Origin: Paenibacillus roseus
GTDB lineage: Bacteria > Bacillota > Bacilli > Paenibacillales > Paenibacillaceae
DNA length: 64,000 nucleotides
Direction of reading: 5' to 3'
Assembly (NCBI RefSeq): GCF_016424485.1
Contig: NZ_JAELUP010000037.1
Coordinates: forward strand, 1-64,000
Shown here: in pieces, positions 24,044 through 32,796 of the stretch
How positions within the stretch are numbered: position 1 is the stretch's first letter
Layout: each line of letters starts with the position of its first letter
Program-made: the position numbers and the translations under genes
Notes under the pieces: generated by a model
Seen by the model: the letters and a program-made list of their open reading frames with translations, nothing else
Database searches by the model: none
What the model was told of the DNA's origin: nothing

Positions 24044-25036
24044 GTGGAGACCGAAAAAATGACCTCTACCCCAATAGGGAAAGTAAAAGACAGTATGCTT
24101 AAATTGTTCAGAGGGTCAAATGACATCTTAGGCGTTTTCCTGATTTTGTTTGGCCTTTGTGTCGTAATGACGTTTGCTTCAGACAATTTTTTAACAGTAG
24201 ATAATTTATCCTCTGTTGCCAGAGCATTTTCATTTGTAGCCATTATGGCGATCGGGATGACGATCGTCATCATAACCGGCGGCATCGATATGTCTGTTGG
24301 CTCCATATTTGCATTTGCCGGCGTCATTACCGCTTATAGCTATTCAAATCTTCAACTTGCGCTGCCATTATGCATTCTGCTGGGCGTCATTGGCGGAGCA
24401 ATATTTGGTTTCATTAATGGTCTGCTCATTAACGAGTGCAATCTTCCCCCGTTTATCGCCACATTGGGAACCATGAGTGTAGCCAGAGGCTTATCCTACG
24501 CCATTACGAGCGGCTTTCCGATCAGCATGCCGTCGTCATTTAACCAGCTCGGGCAAGGCATGATATTTAATATCCCTTACCCCATCATTTTAATGATTGT
24601 GCTCGCTATTATCTTCACCTTTGTCCTTAATAAAATGATATTTGGTCGCCATGTATACGCCGTAGGCGGGAGTGAAGAGGCTTCCGCGATTTCCGGCATC
24701 AAAGTAAAACGTGTCAAATTAGCCGTTTATTCGATTTCGGGTTTTCTAAGCGCAATCGCCGGGATCATCATGACGGCCAGATTAGGGGTAGCCCAATCGA
24801 CAGCAGGGCTTGGCTATGAACTCGATGTGATTGCTGCGGTCATTATCGGCGGCGCCAGCTTCTCTGGCGGCAAAGGAACGATTGTGGGGGCTATTCTTGG
24901 CGCAGCCATTATGGGCGTGCTGCGCAACGGTCTTGTTTTGCTCAATGTATCGGCTTACTGGCAGCAAACCGTCATTGGTCTTGTTATCATCATTGCAGTG
25001 ACAATCGACCAGCTGCGGTACAAGAAAAAAGCGTGA
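24044..25036 (+). CDS. Sugar-type ABC transporter permease (RbsC family)
   Basis: 330 residues starting with GTG 24044 (GGGGG 7 bases upstream); an ATG five codons in is an alternative. Eight to ten membrane helices and the family's coupling motifs: TGGIDMSVGSIFAFAGVI, NGLLINECNLPPFIATLGTM, YAVGGSEEASAISGIKVKRV and AAVIIGGASFSGGKGTIVGA. It forms the membrane channel, normally as a homodimer, with the preceding ATPase. Co-transcribed with its neighbours. Confidence 0.93.
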   Translation: METEKMTSTPIGKVKDSMLKLFRGSNDILGVFLILFGLCVVMTFASDNFLTVDNLSSVARAFSFVAIMAIGMTIVIITGGIDMSVGSIFAFAGVITAYSYSNLQLALPLCILLGVIGGAIFGFINGLLINECNLPPFIATLGTMSVARGLSYAITSGFPISMPSSFNQLGQGMIFNIPYPIILMIVLAIIFTFVLNKMIFGRHVYAVGGSEEASAISGIKVKRVKLAVYSISGFLSAIAGIIMTARLGVAQSTAGLGYELDVIAAVIIGGASFSGGKGTIVGAILGAAIMGVLRNGLVLLNVSAYWQQTVIGLVIIIAVTIDQLRYKKKA

Positions 25037-25076
25037 TCCTCATGTTCTGAGAGGGGGTGAGGCAAGGCAGCGCAAG

Positions 25077-25098
25077 CGTTATCGCTTTTTTAAGTTTT
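25077..25098 (+). terminator. Weak intra-operon hairpin before the binding-protein gene
   Basis: AAGCG-TTAT-CGCTT followed by TTTTAAG in the 100-base gap between permease and binding protein. A short stem: it may be an attenuator or mRNA-stabilising structure, and may be chance. Confidence 0.35.
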
Positions 25099-25138
25099 GC
25101 AATTTTGCTTTATTCAATCATTTCAGGAGGGTTGATTC

Positions 25139-26110
25139 ATGAAAAAAATCGTGATGGCACTTGTTTTAACTATGCTTGTATCAGCTTTGGCGGCATGCAG
25201 TACATCATCGGATACAAAAAAGACGCAAGCCGGCGAAAAAAAGCTGACAATTGCTGTAGTGCCAAAGGCACTGGATAACGCTGTATTCCTCGATTCCAAA
25301 GATGGCGCTGAAGCAGCGGGCAAGGAGATCGGCGTAGAGGTGATCTGGACGGGTCCAACGAAATCGGATGCCGCAGAGCAGGTTCAGGTCGTTGAAGGTC
25401 TGATTCAAAAGAAAGTGGATGGCATCTTGATTAGCGTCATTGATCCGAATGCGTTAAAGGATGTGATTAACAAAGCTGTAGACGCTGGCATCAAAGTTGC
25501 GACCTTTGATTCCGACTCCCCTGACTCCAAGCGTTCCTTTTATGCGGGTACGGAGAACTTCAGCTTAGGCAAGCAGCTCGGAGAAGCCTTTGCCAAGTTG
25601 GCAGAGGGCAAAGGTACCGTAAAGCTTGCGACACTGACAGGCGTGCCGGGTTCCTTCAACCTGGAGCAGCGGATCAAAGGATTTAAGGAAGGCGCCGCTG
25701 GCGTGGACATCGAATATTTGCCTGTTCAGGCTTCTGACGACGATGTTAACAAGGCTGTAACGGTATTGGAGCAATATACACAAGCTAACTCCGATTTGAA
25801 TGCCTGGTTTGTAGTCGGCGCCTGGCCGTTCCTGACACCTACCGAAACCTTGCCGACGCTCAAGAAGTTTGCAGGAAATGGCGGCATTATCGTATCTGTC
25901 GATTCCTTCTACCCGATGCTTCAATATGTAAAGGAAGGCACCGTTAAAGTTGAAATTGGCCAGGATTTTATCCAAATGGGTGCATTGGGAGTTAAAAATC
26001 TGGTAAAAGCTATCAATGGGGAACAGGTGGAGCCCTTTATTGATACAGGAACGGTTTATGTCGATGAGACAAATGTCGAGGAAGTATTAAAAAATACAAA
26101 GCCTTGGTAA
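25139..26110 (+). CDS. ABC transporter substrate-binding lipoprotein, RbsB/LsrB-like
   Basis: 323 residues. Signal peptide MKKIVMALVLTMLVSALAAC with a lipobox LAAC (Cys20), so it is a membrane-tethered receptor. The periplasmic-binding-protein type I fold is seen as IAVVPKALDNAVFLDSKDGA, KVDGILISVIDPNALKDVIN, GIKVATFDSDSPDSKRSFYA and GQDFIQMGALGVKNLV. The layout (D-S-D-x-P, GQD) is nearer to the autoinducer/rhamnose-type RbsB subgroup than to ribose receptors; the ligand is not predictable. SD AGGAGG lies before ATG 25139. Followed by a strong terminator. A paralogue is encoded at 26485. Confidence 0.9.
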   Translation: MKKIVMALVLTMLVSALAACSTSSDTKKTQAGEKKLTIAVVPKALDNAVFLDSKDGAEAAGKEIGVEVIWTGPTKSDAAEQVQVVEGLIQKKVDGILISVIDPNALKDVINKAVDAGIKVATFDSDSPDSKRSFYAGTENFSLGKQLGEAFAKLAEGKGTVKLATLTGVPGSFNLEQRIKGFKEGAAGVDIEYLPVQASDDDVNKAVTVLEQYTQANSDLNAWFVVGAWPFLTPTETLPTLKKFAGNGGIIVSVDSFYPMLQYVKEGTVKVEIGQDFIQMGALGVKNLVKAINGEQVEPFIDTGTVYVDETNVEEVLKNTKPW

Positions 26111-26127
26111 TAAGCTATGCCACACAA

Positions 26128-26171
26128 AGAGTAGAGGGGAATGGATATTCATTCCTCTCTATTCTTTTTAA
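26128..26171 (+). terminator. Strong rho-independent terminator after the ABC operon
   Basis: GAGTAGAGGGGAATG-6-CATTCCTCTCTATTC, a 15-bp stem with two G-T pairs, then TTTTTAAT. It lies about 20 bases after the binding-protein stop. Confidence 0.88.
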
Positions 26172-26202
26172 TCATTCCCTAAAATGGATCAAAACCAGAA
26201 TT

Positions 26203-26382
26203 AGTGCTTGACCTCTAGGTGGAGGGGACGCTGCGTGGCAGAGGATTCTTCCGATCGCTGTTAAAGCCCGATTCCTTGATTTCATGGAAGTTTGCAGGGG
26301 GAATCGGGCCTTAAAGGCGACCACGTTCGTTTCTCCAGAATTCCTCTGCCCCTTCGCTGCTCTCTCCTGTTTGTCAAGCACT
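26203..26382. repeat. 180-bp fold-back (MITE-like) element
   Basis: Bounded by perfect inverted repeats AGTGCTTGAC (26203-26212) and GTCAAGCACT (26373-26382). Inside, GGCAGAGGA/TCCTCTGCC and AAGCCCGATTCC/GGAATCGGGCCTT also pair, so most of the element folds on itself. It has no coding capacity and sits between a terminator and the next gene. Could be a non-autonomous IS derivative or a Paenibacillus dispersed repeat. Confidence 0.6.
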
Positions 26383-26484
26383 GATTTTAAGGTTGAGCCC
26401 CTAAAATAATGCATATTTTAAATTTATATAATAAAATAGGTACATTGTTGTAAACGATATTTCTCTTTTGGAAGGAGTCAGCGC

Positions 26485-27525
26485 ATGCGATTTTCCCCAA
26501 TTATTTTACTAATCGTATGGTTCATAAGCGGTTGTGAAAGCGATTCCAATAAAATAGTAATGAACCTTTCTGCGCCCACAGCGGAGACAAATCATGTCAA
26601 CCCGACGAACACGGACACTAAGCCCAAGGACATGATCATCTCCTATATCCCCAAGTCGCTCGACAACCCGGTATTTCTGGAGACTAAGGATGAAGCGGAG
26701 CGGATAAGCCGTCAGTATGGGGTGAAAATGGAGTGGATGGCTCCCATGAATACGCAGACTGCAGGACAAGAAAAAATTATGGAAAGTCTCATTCGCCGTA
26801 AAGTGGACGGTATCGTGGTCAGTTGCATCGACTCGGATCGATTGAGTCCGCATATCGATAGAGCGATTGATGCAGGAATCAAGGTCGCGACCTTTGACTC
26901 CGATTGTCCAAACAGCAAGCGGCTATTTTACGTTGGCACCAACAATTATGAGATCGGCAAGGCAAGCGCCTATCGAATGCTGAACACATTAGAAGCAAAT
27001 GGGAAAATGGATAAACCTTTAAAAGCGCTCATCATGACTGGGGATAAGGAAAGCTTGAATTTGAATGAACGTCTTAGGGGCTTTCAGGATGTTCTGAATG
27101 CGGCTGTCACAGTGGACTACCAGGCCGTGCTTGAATGTATGGACGATCTTACATTAGCGGGTGAATTGCTGGAAACCTATATCCGAACAAACGATGATAT
27201 TGATTTATTTTTCAGCACTGGCGGATGGCCGCTGCTTGTCCCTGTGGATGCGCTCCCGGAATATCGGAAATGGCGGGAGAAAGGCGGCCTGGCCGTTGTC
27301 GTCGATACCTTTTACCCGATGGTTCTTGCCGCAAAAGAAGGGATGGCCGATCATTTGATCGGGCAGGAATTTACGATGATGGGCAGATGGAGCATGGAGC
27401 ATATGGTGGAAGCGATACGGGGAAAGAGGATGACGCAGACCGAGTACTTTACCAACATCGAGTATGCCGATCAAAGCAACTTTGATAAGCTGCTGCTCAT
27501 CAAGGAACCGTGGGAGATAAAATAA
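26485..27525 (+). CDS. Second RbsB-like binding lipoprotein, probable sensor partner of the adjacent kinase
   Basis: 346 residues. Lipoprotein signal (LIVWFISGC, Cys17) then a 30-residue linker. The body is a paralogue of the 25139 receptor: ISYIPKSLDNPVFLETKDEA against IAVVPKALDNAVFLDSKDGA, KVDGIVVSCIDSDRL, GIKVATFDSDCPNSKRLFYV and GQEFTMMGRWSMEHMVEAIR. It lies past a terminator and 2 bases before a histidine kinase gene, so it is likely co-transcribed with the two-component system rather than with the importer. I infer ligand sensing handed to the kinase (three-component system). SD GGAAGGAG precedes ATG 26485. Confidence 0.85.
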   Translation: MRFSPIILLIVWFISGCESDSNKIVMNLSAPTAETNHVNPTNTDTKPKDMIISYIPKSLDNPVFLETKDEAERISRQYGVKMEWMAPMNTQTAGQEKIMESLIRRKVDGIVVSCIDSDRLSPHIDRAIDAGIKVATFDSDCPNSKRLFYVGTNNYEIGKASAYRMLNTLEANGKMDKPLKALIMTGDKESLNLNERLRGFQDVLNAAVTVDYQAVLECMDDLTLAGELLETYIRTNDDIDLFFSTGGWPLLVPVDALPEYRKWREKGGLAVVVDTFYPMVLAAKEGMADHLIGQEFTMMGRWSMEHMVEAIRGKRMTQTEYFTNIEYADQSNFDKLLLIKEPWEIK

Positions 27526-27527
27526 AC

Positions 27528-29297
27528 ATGAAAAAAATAATTGCTTCGAGCATGAAGGTGAAGCTGATCATATGCATTACCACCATCAGTATCGTACCCA
27601 TTATGATTCTCGGCTATATATCCTATCAATTCTATATTAAAAATCTGCAAGAAAATACAATCTTGTATTCTGCTGAGGTCATTGCCCGGGTGGACAAAAC
27701 GATTGAAACCTACGTCAGCGATATTATCAATATATTGAATTTTCGGAACGACTACTATTTATTGCATTATCTCAAACTTACGGAAGCGGGGAATATAGAT
27801 AATAATCGCAAGTATACGGTTCGCATGCTGGAGCAATTCAATCAATACAAAATGATGAAAACAGACCTTGAGGATATTCGTATTGTGATGGAAAATGGCT
27901 ATACGATAGGCTCGATGGGTCAATATTGGGACGATCAAAGTGATGCATTTTTTAAATTGATAAAAGACAAACCGACAGATGAAGCGATTATTATGGCCCC
28001 GCATCAAAATTTGCTTAATGAGAACGTATTTACGATATGCAAAGGAATCAACGCTTCTTCCTTGCATCAACTCAGCGCCATTTGCATTGATGTGAATACA
28101 GAGTTTTTGAACCGTATTGTGAAGGATATTAATATGGGGGCTCGTGGTTATGTGTATTTAACCGACGACCAAGGCAAAGTGATCTATCAGCCAGTTCGCT
28201 CGGATCATTTGAGACATCACAAAGTTATTATCGATCATAAAAAGCTGGGAAACGATGAGAGCGGCAGCTTCATACATACCATTCAGAATCAGGAATATAT
28301 TGTAACATTCATCGCTTCAAGCTTAACAGGCTGGCGAATCGTTGGCGTATCATTAGAATCAGAGTTGGCCAAGGGTGTGGATCGAATACGCAGCATAACG
28401 GTGTTGGTCATCGCTATTTGCATTGTGGCCGTGATTTTAATCTCTATCTATATGACCAATCGAATGACAAAGCCGATAAAGGCGCTCCAGGAGCTCGCGT
28501 CTACGGCAGCAGATAAAAACTTCACCGATCATGCCACTGTACAAGGCAGAGATGAAATCGGCTATCTCGCACTAAGCTTCAACCGGATGATAACAAGAAT
28601 CCGTGAGCTAATGGATCAGATTGTCGAAGATAAGGACCATATTCGCAAGATGGAAATTAAAGCTATGCAGGAAATGATCAAGCCGCACTTCGTATACAAT
28701 ACACTTGATTCCATTATTGGGCTGCTCGAAAGCAACCGGATCGATGATGCGTTGGATATGATTGAAGCGCTCGGCAAGCTGTTTCGCACAAGTCTCAGTC
28801 ATGGCAAAGAAATGATCCCCATCCATGAAGAAGTGGATCATGTGCTCACGTACATCCGCATTCAACAATTTCGCTTTTTTAATAAATTCGACTATGGGGC
28901 GAATATCGATTCTTCCATACGTACCTGTCAGACAGTCAAGCTAATTTTGCAGCCGCTCGTTGAGAATAGCATCTATCATGGCATCAGAGGAATTGAGAGC
29001 CGAGGTCGAATTGAAATTAAAGGATATCAACAAGCAGAGCATCTTGTGCTGGAGGTTCTCGACAATGGGGCAGGCATCGAGAACACCAGGCTGCGGCATA
29101 TTAATCACGTCCTTGCCGGCAGAACCAGTGTTACGGATGCATCTGATTATTTTGGCATTCGCAACGTCAATGAGAGAATCAAGCTTGCATTCGGGAGTGA
29201 ATTTGGCCTGATGCTGGAGCAAGCGCCGGGCGGAGGTACAAAAGCCGTCGTTCGGTTACCGTTAACTAAGGATTCTAATGGAGGAATTCATTTATGA
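27528..29297 (+). CDS. Sensor histidine kinase, LytS/YesM type, with extracytoplasmic sensor and HAMP
   Basis: 589 residues from ATG 27528 (a GTG 18 bases earlier overlaps the previous gene). Helix at about 11-30, an extracellular dCache-like region to about 285, second helix ITVLVIAICIVAVILISIYM, HAMP after MTNRMTKPIKALQELAS, then the His_kinase domain with KPHFVYNTLDSIIG (H387) and the ATPase LQPLVENSIYHGIRG, LEVLDNGAGI, YFGIRNVNERIKLAFG. This type of kinase phosphorylates the AraC-type regulator encoded next (4-base ATGA overlap). Signals probably come through the neighbouring binding lipoprotein. Confidence 0.92.
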   Translation: MKKIIASSMKVKLIICITTISIVPIMILGYISYQFYIKNLQENTILYSAEVIARVDKTIETYVSDIINILNFRNDYYLLHYLKLTEAGNIDNNRKYTVRMLEQFNQYKMMKTDLEDIRIVMENGYTIGSMGQYWDDQSDAFFKLIKDKPTDEAIIMAPHQNLLNENVFTICKGINASSLHQLSAICIDVNTEFLNRIVKDINMGARGYVYLTDDQGKVIYQPVRSDHLRHHKVIIDHKKLGNDESGSFIHTIQNQEYIVTFIASSLTGWRIVGVSLESELAKGVDRIRSITVLVIAICIVAVILISIYMTNRMTKPIKALQELASTAADKNFTDHATVQGRDEIGYLALSFNRMITRIRELMDQIVEDKDHIRKMEIKAMQEMIKPHFVYNTLDSIIGLLESNRIDDALDMIEALGKLFRTSLSHGKEMIPIHEEVDHVLTYIRIQQFRFFNKFDYGANIDSSIRTCQTVKLILQPLVENSIYHGIRGIESRGRIEIKGYQQAEHLVLEVLDNGAGIENTRLRHINHVLAGRTSVTDASDYFGIRNVNERIKLAFGSEFGLMLEQAPGGGTKAVVRLPLTKDSNGGIHL

Positions 29298-30907
29298 TAC
29301 GGGTACTGGTCGTGGAAGATGAGGATATGATTAGGGAAAAGATAAAACATAATATAGATTGGCACGGAAACGGGTTTGGGGAAATCTATGAAGCAGCTAA
29401 CGGGGCTGAAGCTTGGGAGCTGTTCCAACAACATCGGCCTGAAATTGTAATTACCGACATTCAAATGCCGGAGATGGATGGGATTGTGCTAACGGAAAAA
29501 ATTAAACAGGCCTACCCCGATTGCAAGGTTGTCATTATTTCAGGTCATGCAGAATTTGATTACGCCAAGGAATCCATTCGATTGAAAGTGAGTGATTATA
29601 TTTTAAAACCCTTTCGATCCCGTAATTTGTTGGCCAAGGTGTTAAAGGTAAAAGAAGAAATTGATTCTTCGCAGCTTGACGTGCAAGAACGGGAAATTAT
29701 GAGAAGGCAGCTAATAGAAAATCGCAAGTTATTACAGGAAAAGTTTTTTCGGGATTTGCTTAGTCATTGTGTCGTACATGAGCCTTATAAGCAAATATCC
29801 TTTTTGGGACTGGAAGAGCTGCAATCCTGTTCCTATCATACCGTCGTCTTGCAAATTGATTTCCCCCCGGGCGATACTCAACATGAAGATTTATATATTT
29901 ACAACCTGATTCTATATCAATGGATCGAGCGTAAAATACAGGACAGCGAGCAAAAATTCTTTATTATCAACTATAAGCTGGACCAACTCGTTCTTATCGG
30001 ATTTGCTCATATGCACACATGGTCTTCCTTATTAGAGGGGTGGATCGAGCAGGCGTGGATGGAAAAAGGGTGCCGGTTGACCGCAGGCATCGGGAGCAGG
30101 TGCGACTCGCTGCTGGAGATGCACGGCTCCTACCAGGAGGCTTGCAGCGCGGTTGCCTTAAGCACTATTCACGGCAAGGGAATCGTATTTACCTATAACG
30201 ATCTTAACAGTGAACGGGAGCAGTACAGCAAGCAGTTGCAAATGCTGGTCGAGCATAAATTGTACCGGCAAATGAAATTCGGGCTGTTTCAAGACATTAA
30301 GTCTGATATTAAAGAGATTTTGGAAGAAATTAAACAGGCTCGTTTGAATGCAGAGGCTTCAAGCAATATTATTAACCATATGCTGCTGCTGGCATATAAA
30401 GCGATTAGTGAATTAGGGTTTAATGCGTTTTATTTGGCTGGCCGGGAAGATTTGTATCGCGTAGATGTTCATGACTTCCACGATTTTGAAGCCTTGTATG
30501 ATCATATTTGTCAAATCTTTGAGCATTTCACCGAGCTTATCCAAACGAAATTGGAAAACCGGAACGTCTCTCTGGTCATGACGATCAAGCAGTATATTGA
30601 TGAGCATTACAACAAGCATATTACCTTAACCTCGCTTGCCAAAGAATACAACATAAGCTCCAGCTACCTCAGCATCTTGTTTCGGGAACAAACTTCCCAG
30701 AACTTTATGGATTATTTGATGAATGTCCGCATACAGAGAGCCAAGGAGTTGCTGCGGACGAGCGATTTGAGGATTTACGAAATTGCTGAACGGATCGGTT
30801 ATCGAGACGCGTATTACTTTAGTACGGCCTTTAAAAAAGCAGTAGGCATTAATCCAACTGAGTATAGAGAGTATTTGGATACGGGTGGAAGCCGTGCAGC
30901 AGAGTGA
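29294..30907 (+). CDS. Response regulator with AraC-type DNA-binding domain (YesN family)
   Basis: 537 residues. Receiver domain 1-120 with phospho-acceptor D55 (IVITDIQMPEMDG), SGHAEFDYAKESIRL and the lysine of ILKPF; a ~280-residue linker region typical of YesN proteins; C-terminal double helix-turn-helix (IKQYIDEHYNKHITLTSLAK, YNISSSYLSILFREQ, RIYEIAERIGYRDAYYFSTA, FKKAVGINPTEYREY). Coupled to the kinase by a 4-base overlap. The likely target is the upstream ABC importer operon, as in related systems. Confidence 0.93.
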   Translation: MIRVLVVEDEDMIREKIKHNIDWHGNGFGEIYEAANGAEAWELFQQHRPEIVITDIQMPEMDGIVLTEKIKQAYPDCKVVIISGHAEFDYAKESIRLKVSDYILKPFRSRNLLAKVLKVKEEIDSSQLDVQEREIMRRQLIENRKLLQEKFFRDLLSHCVVHEPYKQISFLGLEELQSCSYHTVVLQIDFPPGDTQHEDLYIYNLILYQWIERKIQDSEQKFFIINYKLDQLVLIGFAHMHTWSSLLEGWIEQAWMEKGCRLTAGIGSRCDSLLEMHGSYQEACSAVALSTIHGKGIVFTYNDLNSEREQYSKQLQMLVEHKLYRQMKFGLFQDIKSDIKEILEEIKQARLNAEASSNIINHMLLLAYKAISELGFNAFYLAGREDLYRVDVHDFHDFEALYDHICQIFEHFTELIQTKLENRNVSLVMTIKQYIDEHYNKHITLTSLAKEYNISSSYLSILFREQTSQNFMDYLMNVRIQRAKELLRTSDLRIYEIAERIGYRDAYYFSTAFKKAVGINPTEYREYLDTGGSRAAE

Positions 30908-31432
30908 TTATCGGATAATTATCTGCGTCAAGTCACACCATCGACACATCAAGCGTACCATAAATTTCATAAAGTTCCATCGAAAACGGTTCCAAAACCC
31001 CCCTGTCGAATATTGTTTTTATTTTTTATGAATTTCTTATTGATATCTGGGGAGTTTATGTTATTATGATATTGCGTTATTGGAAAGCTGCTATTCAAAA
31101 TGTATACGGATCTTTCCAAGCAGATAATTTTTGACCACATCCACTTAGGAAGTAAAGGCCATACGGACAGCCGGGTCAAATGCCGACTGGCAACTTTAGT
31201 TGCCTTATTGATTGAGCGAAGAGCTCAAATTTTATAAGTTTGGTTTCTTTACGACCAGTGCATTGCATCGCACATCGACTTGTGAAACGATCAATAAGAG
31301 TGGTAAAAGTGATTATTTGCTATATAGACTCTGATCCGTTAGCGATATATTTTGAATATTAATTGGGCTTCCTTAAAAAAGCTATGTCCATTTTGGGGAC
31401 ATTTTAATATTTCATATTTATATCTAAACAAG
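30908..31432. other. Long intergenic leader region before the carboxynorspermidine genes
   Basis: About 525 bases with no gene. Contains a perfect hairpin GGCAACT-TT-AGTTGCC (31189-31204), a small ATGTCC/GGACAT hairpin (about 31384-31402) and then the terminator at 31433. A structured leader is possible, but no riboswitch class I know was matched. Confidence 0.4.
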
Positions 31433-31478
31433 AACAAGTGTGATACGCGATGAAGCGTTGTTCCACTTGTTTTTTTTG
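31433..31478 (+). terminator. Rho-independent terminator or attenuator upstream of the carboxynorspermidine dehydrogenase
   Basis: AACAAGTG (31433-31440) and CACTTGTT (31464-31471) enclose an inner ACGC/GCGT stem and are followed by TTTTTT. It is 70 bases before the next gene's start, a position that suits either read-through control or the end of an upstream non-coding transcript. Confidence 0.7.
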
Positions 31479-31547
31479 TGCGTAAGATAGTGATGGCTTG
31501 TTGAGAAATTGTGCTTTCAACACTTTATGAGTAAGGGAGATTGAGAA

Positions 31548-32795
31548 ATGGGAAAAGCGTTAATCATTGGTTGTGGCGGGGTAGCATCGGTCGCTATCCA
31601 AAAATGTGTTCAAAATAGCGAAGTTTTCGAAGAAATTTGTATCGCAAGCCGTACGAAGTCCAAATGCGACGAGTTGAAAGCAAAGCTGGACGGTGGCAAA
31701 ACGAAAATTACGACTGCACAAGTCGATGCAAATAACGTGGATGAGCTTATCGCTTTGATCGAAGAGGTAAAACCGGATATCGTAATGAACCTGGCACTGC
31801 CATACCAAGACTTGACCATCATGGATGCTTGCCTGGCAACCAAAACGCATTACATGGATACCGCTAACTATGAGCCGGAAGACACTGCGAAGTTCGAATA
31901 CAAATGGCAGTGGGACTACCGCGAGCGCTTTGAGAAAGCCGGTATTACCGCTCTTCTGGGCAGCGGATTTGACCCAGGCGTAACTGGCGTTTTCTCAGCT
32001 TATGCACTCAAGCACTACTTCGACGAAATCGAATATATCGACATTCTGGACTGCAACGGCGGCGACCACGGCTACCCGTTCGCAACGAATTTCAATCCGG
32101 AAATCAATATCCGTGAAGTATCCGCCAACGGCAGATATTGGGAGAACGGTGAATGGATCGAAACCATGCCAATGGAAATCAAACGTGTCTATGACTTCGC
32201 TGAAGTTGGCGAGAAAGATATGTACCTGCTGTATCATGAAGAGCTGGAATCCCTTGCGGTCAACATTCCAGGGCTGAAACGCATCCGCTTCTTCATGACA
32301 TTCGGCCAAAGCTACCTGACTCACCTGAAAGCACTGGAAAACGTGGGCATGACTTCGATTGAGCCGATTGAATTTGAAGGCAAACAAATCATTCCGCTCC
32401 AGTTCCTGAAGGCGGTATTGCCTGATCCGGCATCCCTGGGACCTCGCACCGTGGGCAAAACAAACATCGGCTGCATTTTCCAAGGTAAAAAAGACGGCCA
32501 AAGCAAAACGTACTATGTGTACAATGTTTGCGATCACCAAGAGTGCTTCAAAGAAGTCGGCTCCCAAGCGATCTCTTACACAACTGGCGTTCCTGCCATG
32601 ATCGGCGCAGCTATGGTTCTGACCGGCAAATGGAACAAACCAGGCGTCTACAACGTTGAAGAGTTCGATCCGGATCCATTCATGGAAGAGTTGAACAAAT
32701 GGGGACTTCCATGGGTAGAAGACTTTAATCCTGTATTGGTTGATGACGGGCAGGAAGTGTCCGGCACTGGAAAACAACCGGCGCTGGTTCGTTAA
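31548..32795 (+). CDS. Carboxynorspermidine/carboxyspermidine dehydrogenase (saccharopine dehydrogenase family)
   Basis: 415 residues. NAD(P)-binding start KALIIGCGGVASVAIQKCVQ, then ICIASRTKSKCDELKAKL, IVMNLALPYQDLTIMDACL, HYMDTANYEPED, GITALLGSGFDPGVTGVFSA and DCNGGDHGYPFATNFNPEIN: the layout of the CANSDH branch of saccharopine dehydrogenases. The enzyme condenses aspartate semialdehyde with a diamine (diaminopropane or putrescine) to carboxynorspermidine or carboxyspermidine. The decarboxylase follows after one base, confirming the two-step alternative polyamine pathway. SD GGGAGA lies before ATG 31548. Confidence 0.93.
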   Translation: MGKALIIGCGGVASVAIQKCVQNSEVFEEICIASRTKSKCDELKAKLDGGKTKITTAQVDANNVDELIALIEEVKPDIVMNLALPYQDLTIMDACLATKTHYMDTANYEPEDTAKFEYKWQWDYRERFEKAGITALLGSGFDPGVTGVFSAYALKHYFDEIEYIDILDCNGGDHGYPFATNFNPEINIREVSANGRYWENGEWIETMPMEIKRVYDFAEVGEKDMYLLYHEELESLAVNIPGLKRIRFFMTFGQSYLTHLKALENVGMTSIEPIEFEGKQIIPLQFLKAVLPDPASLGPRTVGKTNIGCIFQGKKDGQSKTYYVYNVCDHQECFKEVGSQAISYTTGVPAMIGAAMVLTGKWNKPGVYNVEEFDPDPFMEELNKWGLPWVEDFNPVLVDDGQEVSGTGKQPALVR

Positions 32796-32796
32796 A

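Noticed and set aside
30908..31432. Known riboswitch (guanidine, c-di-GMP, lysine, preQ1) in the leader of the polyamine genes
   Set aside because: None of the conserved cores of these classes could be matched by eye; only hairpins and a terminator are supported.
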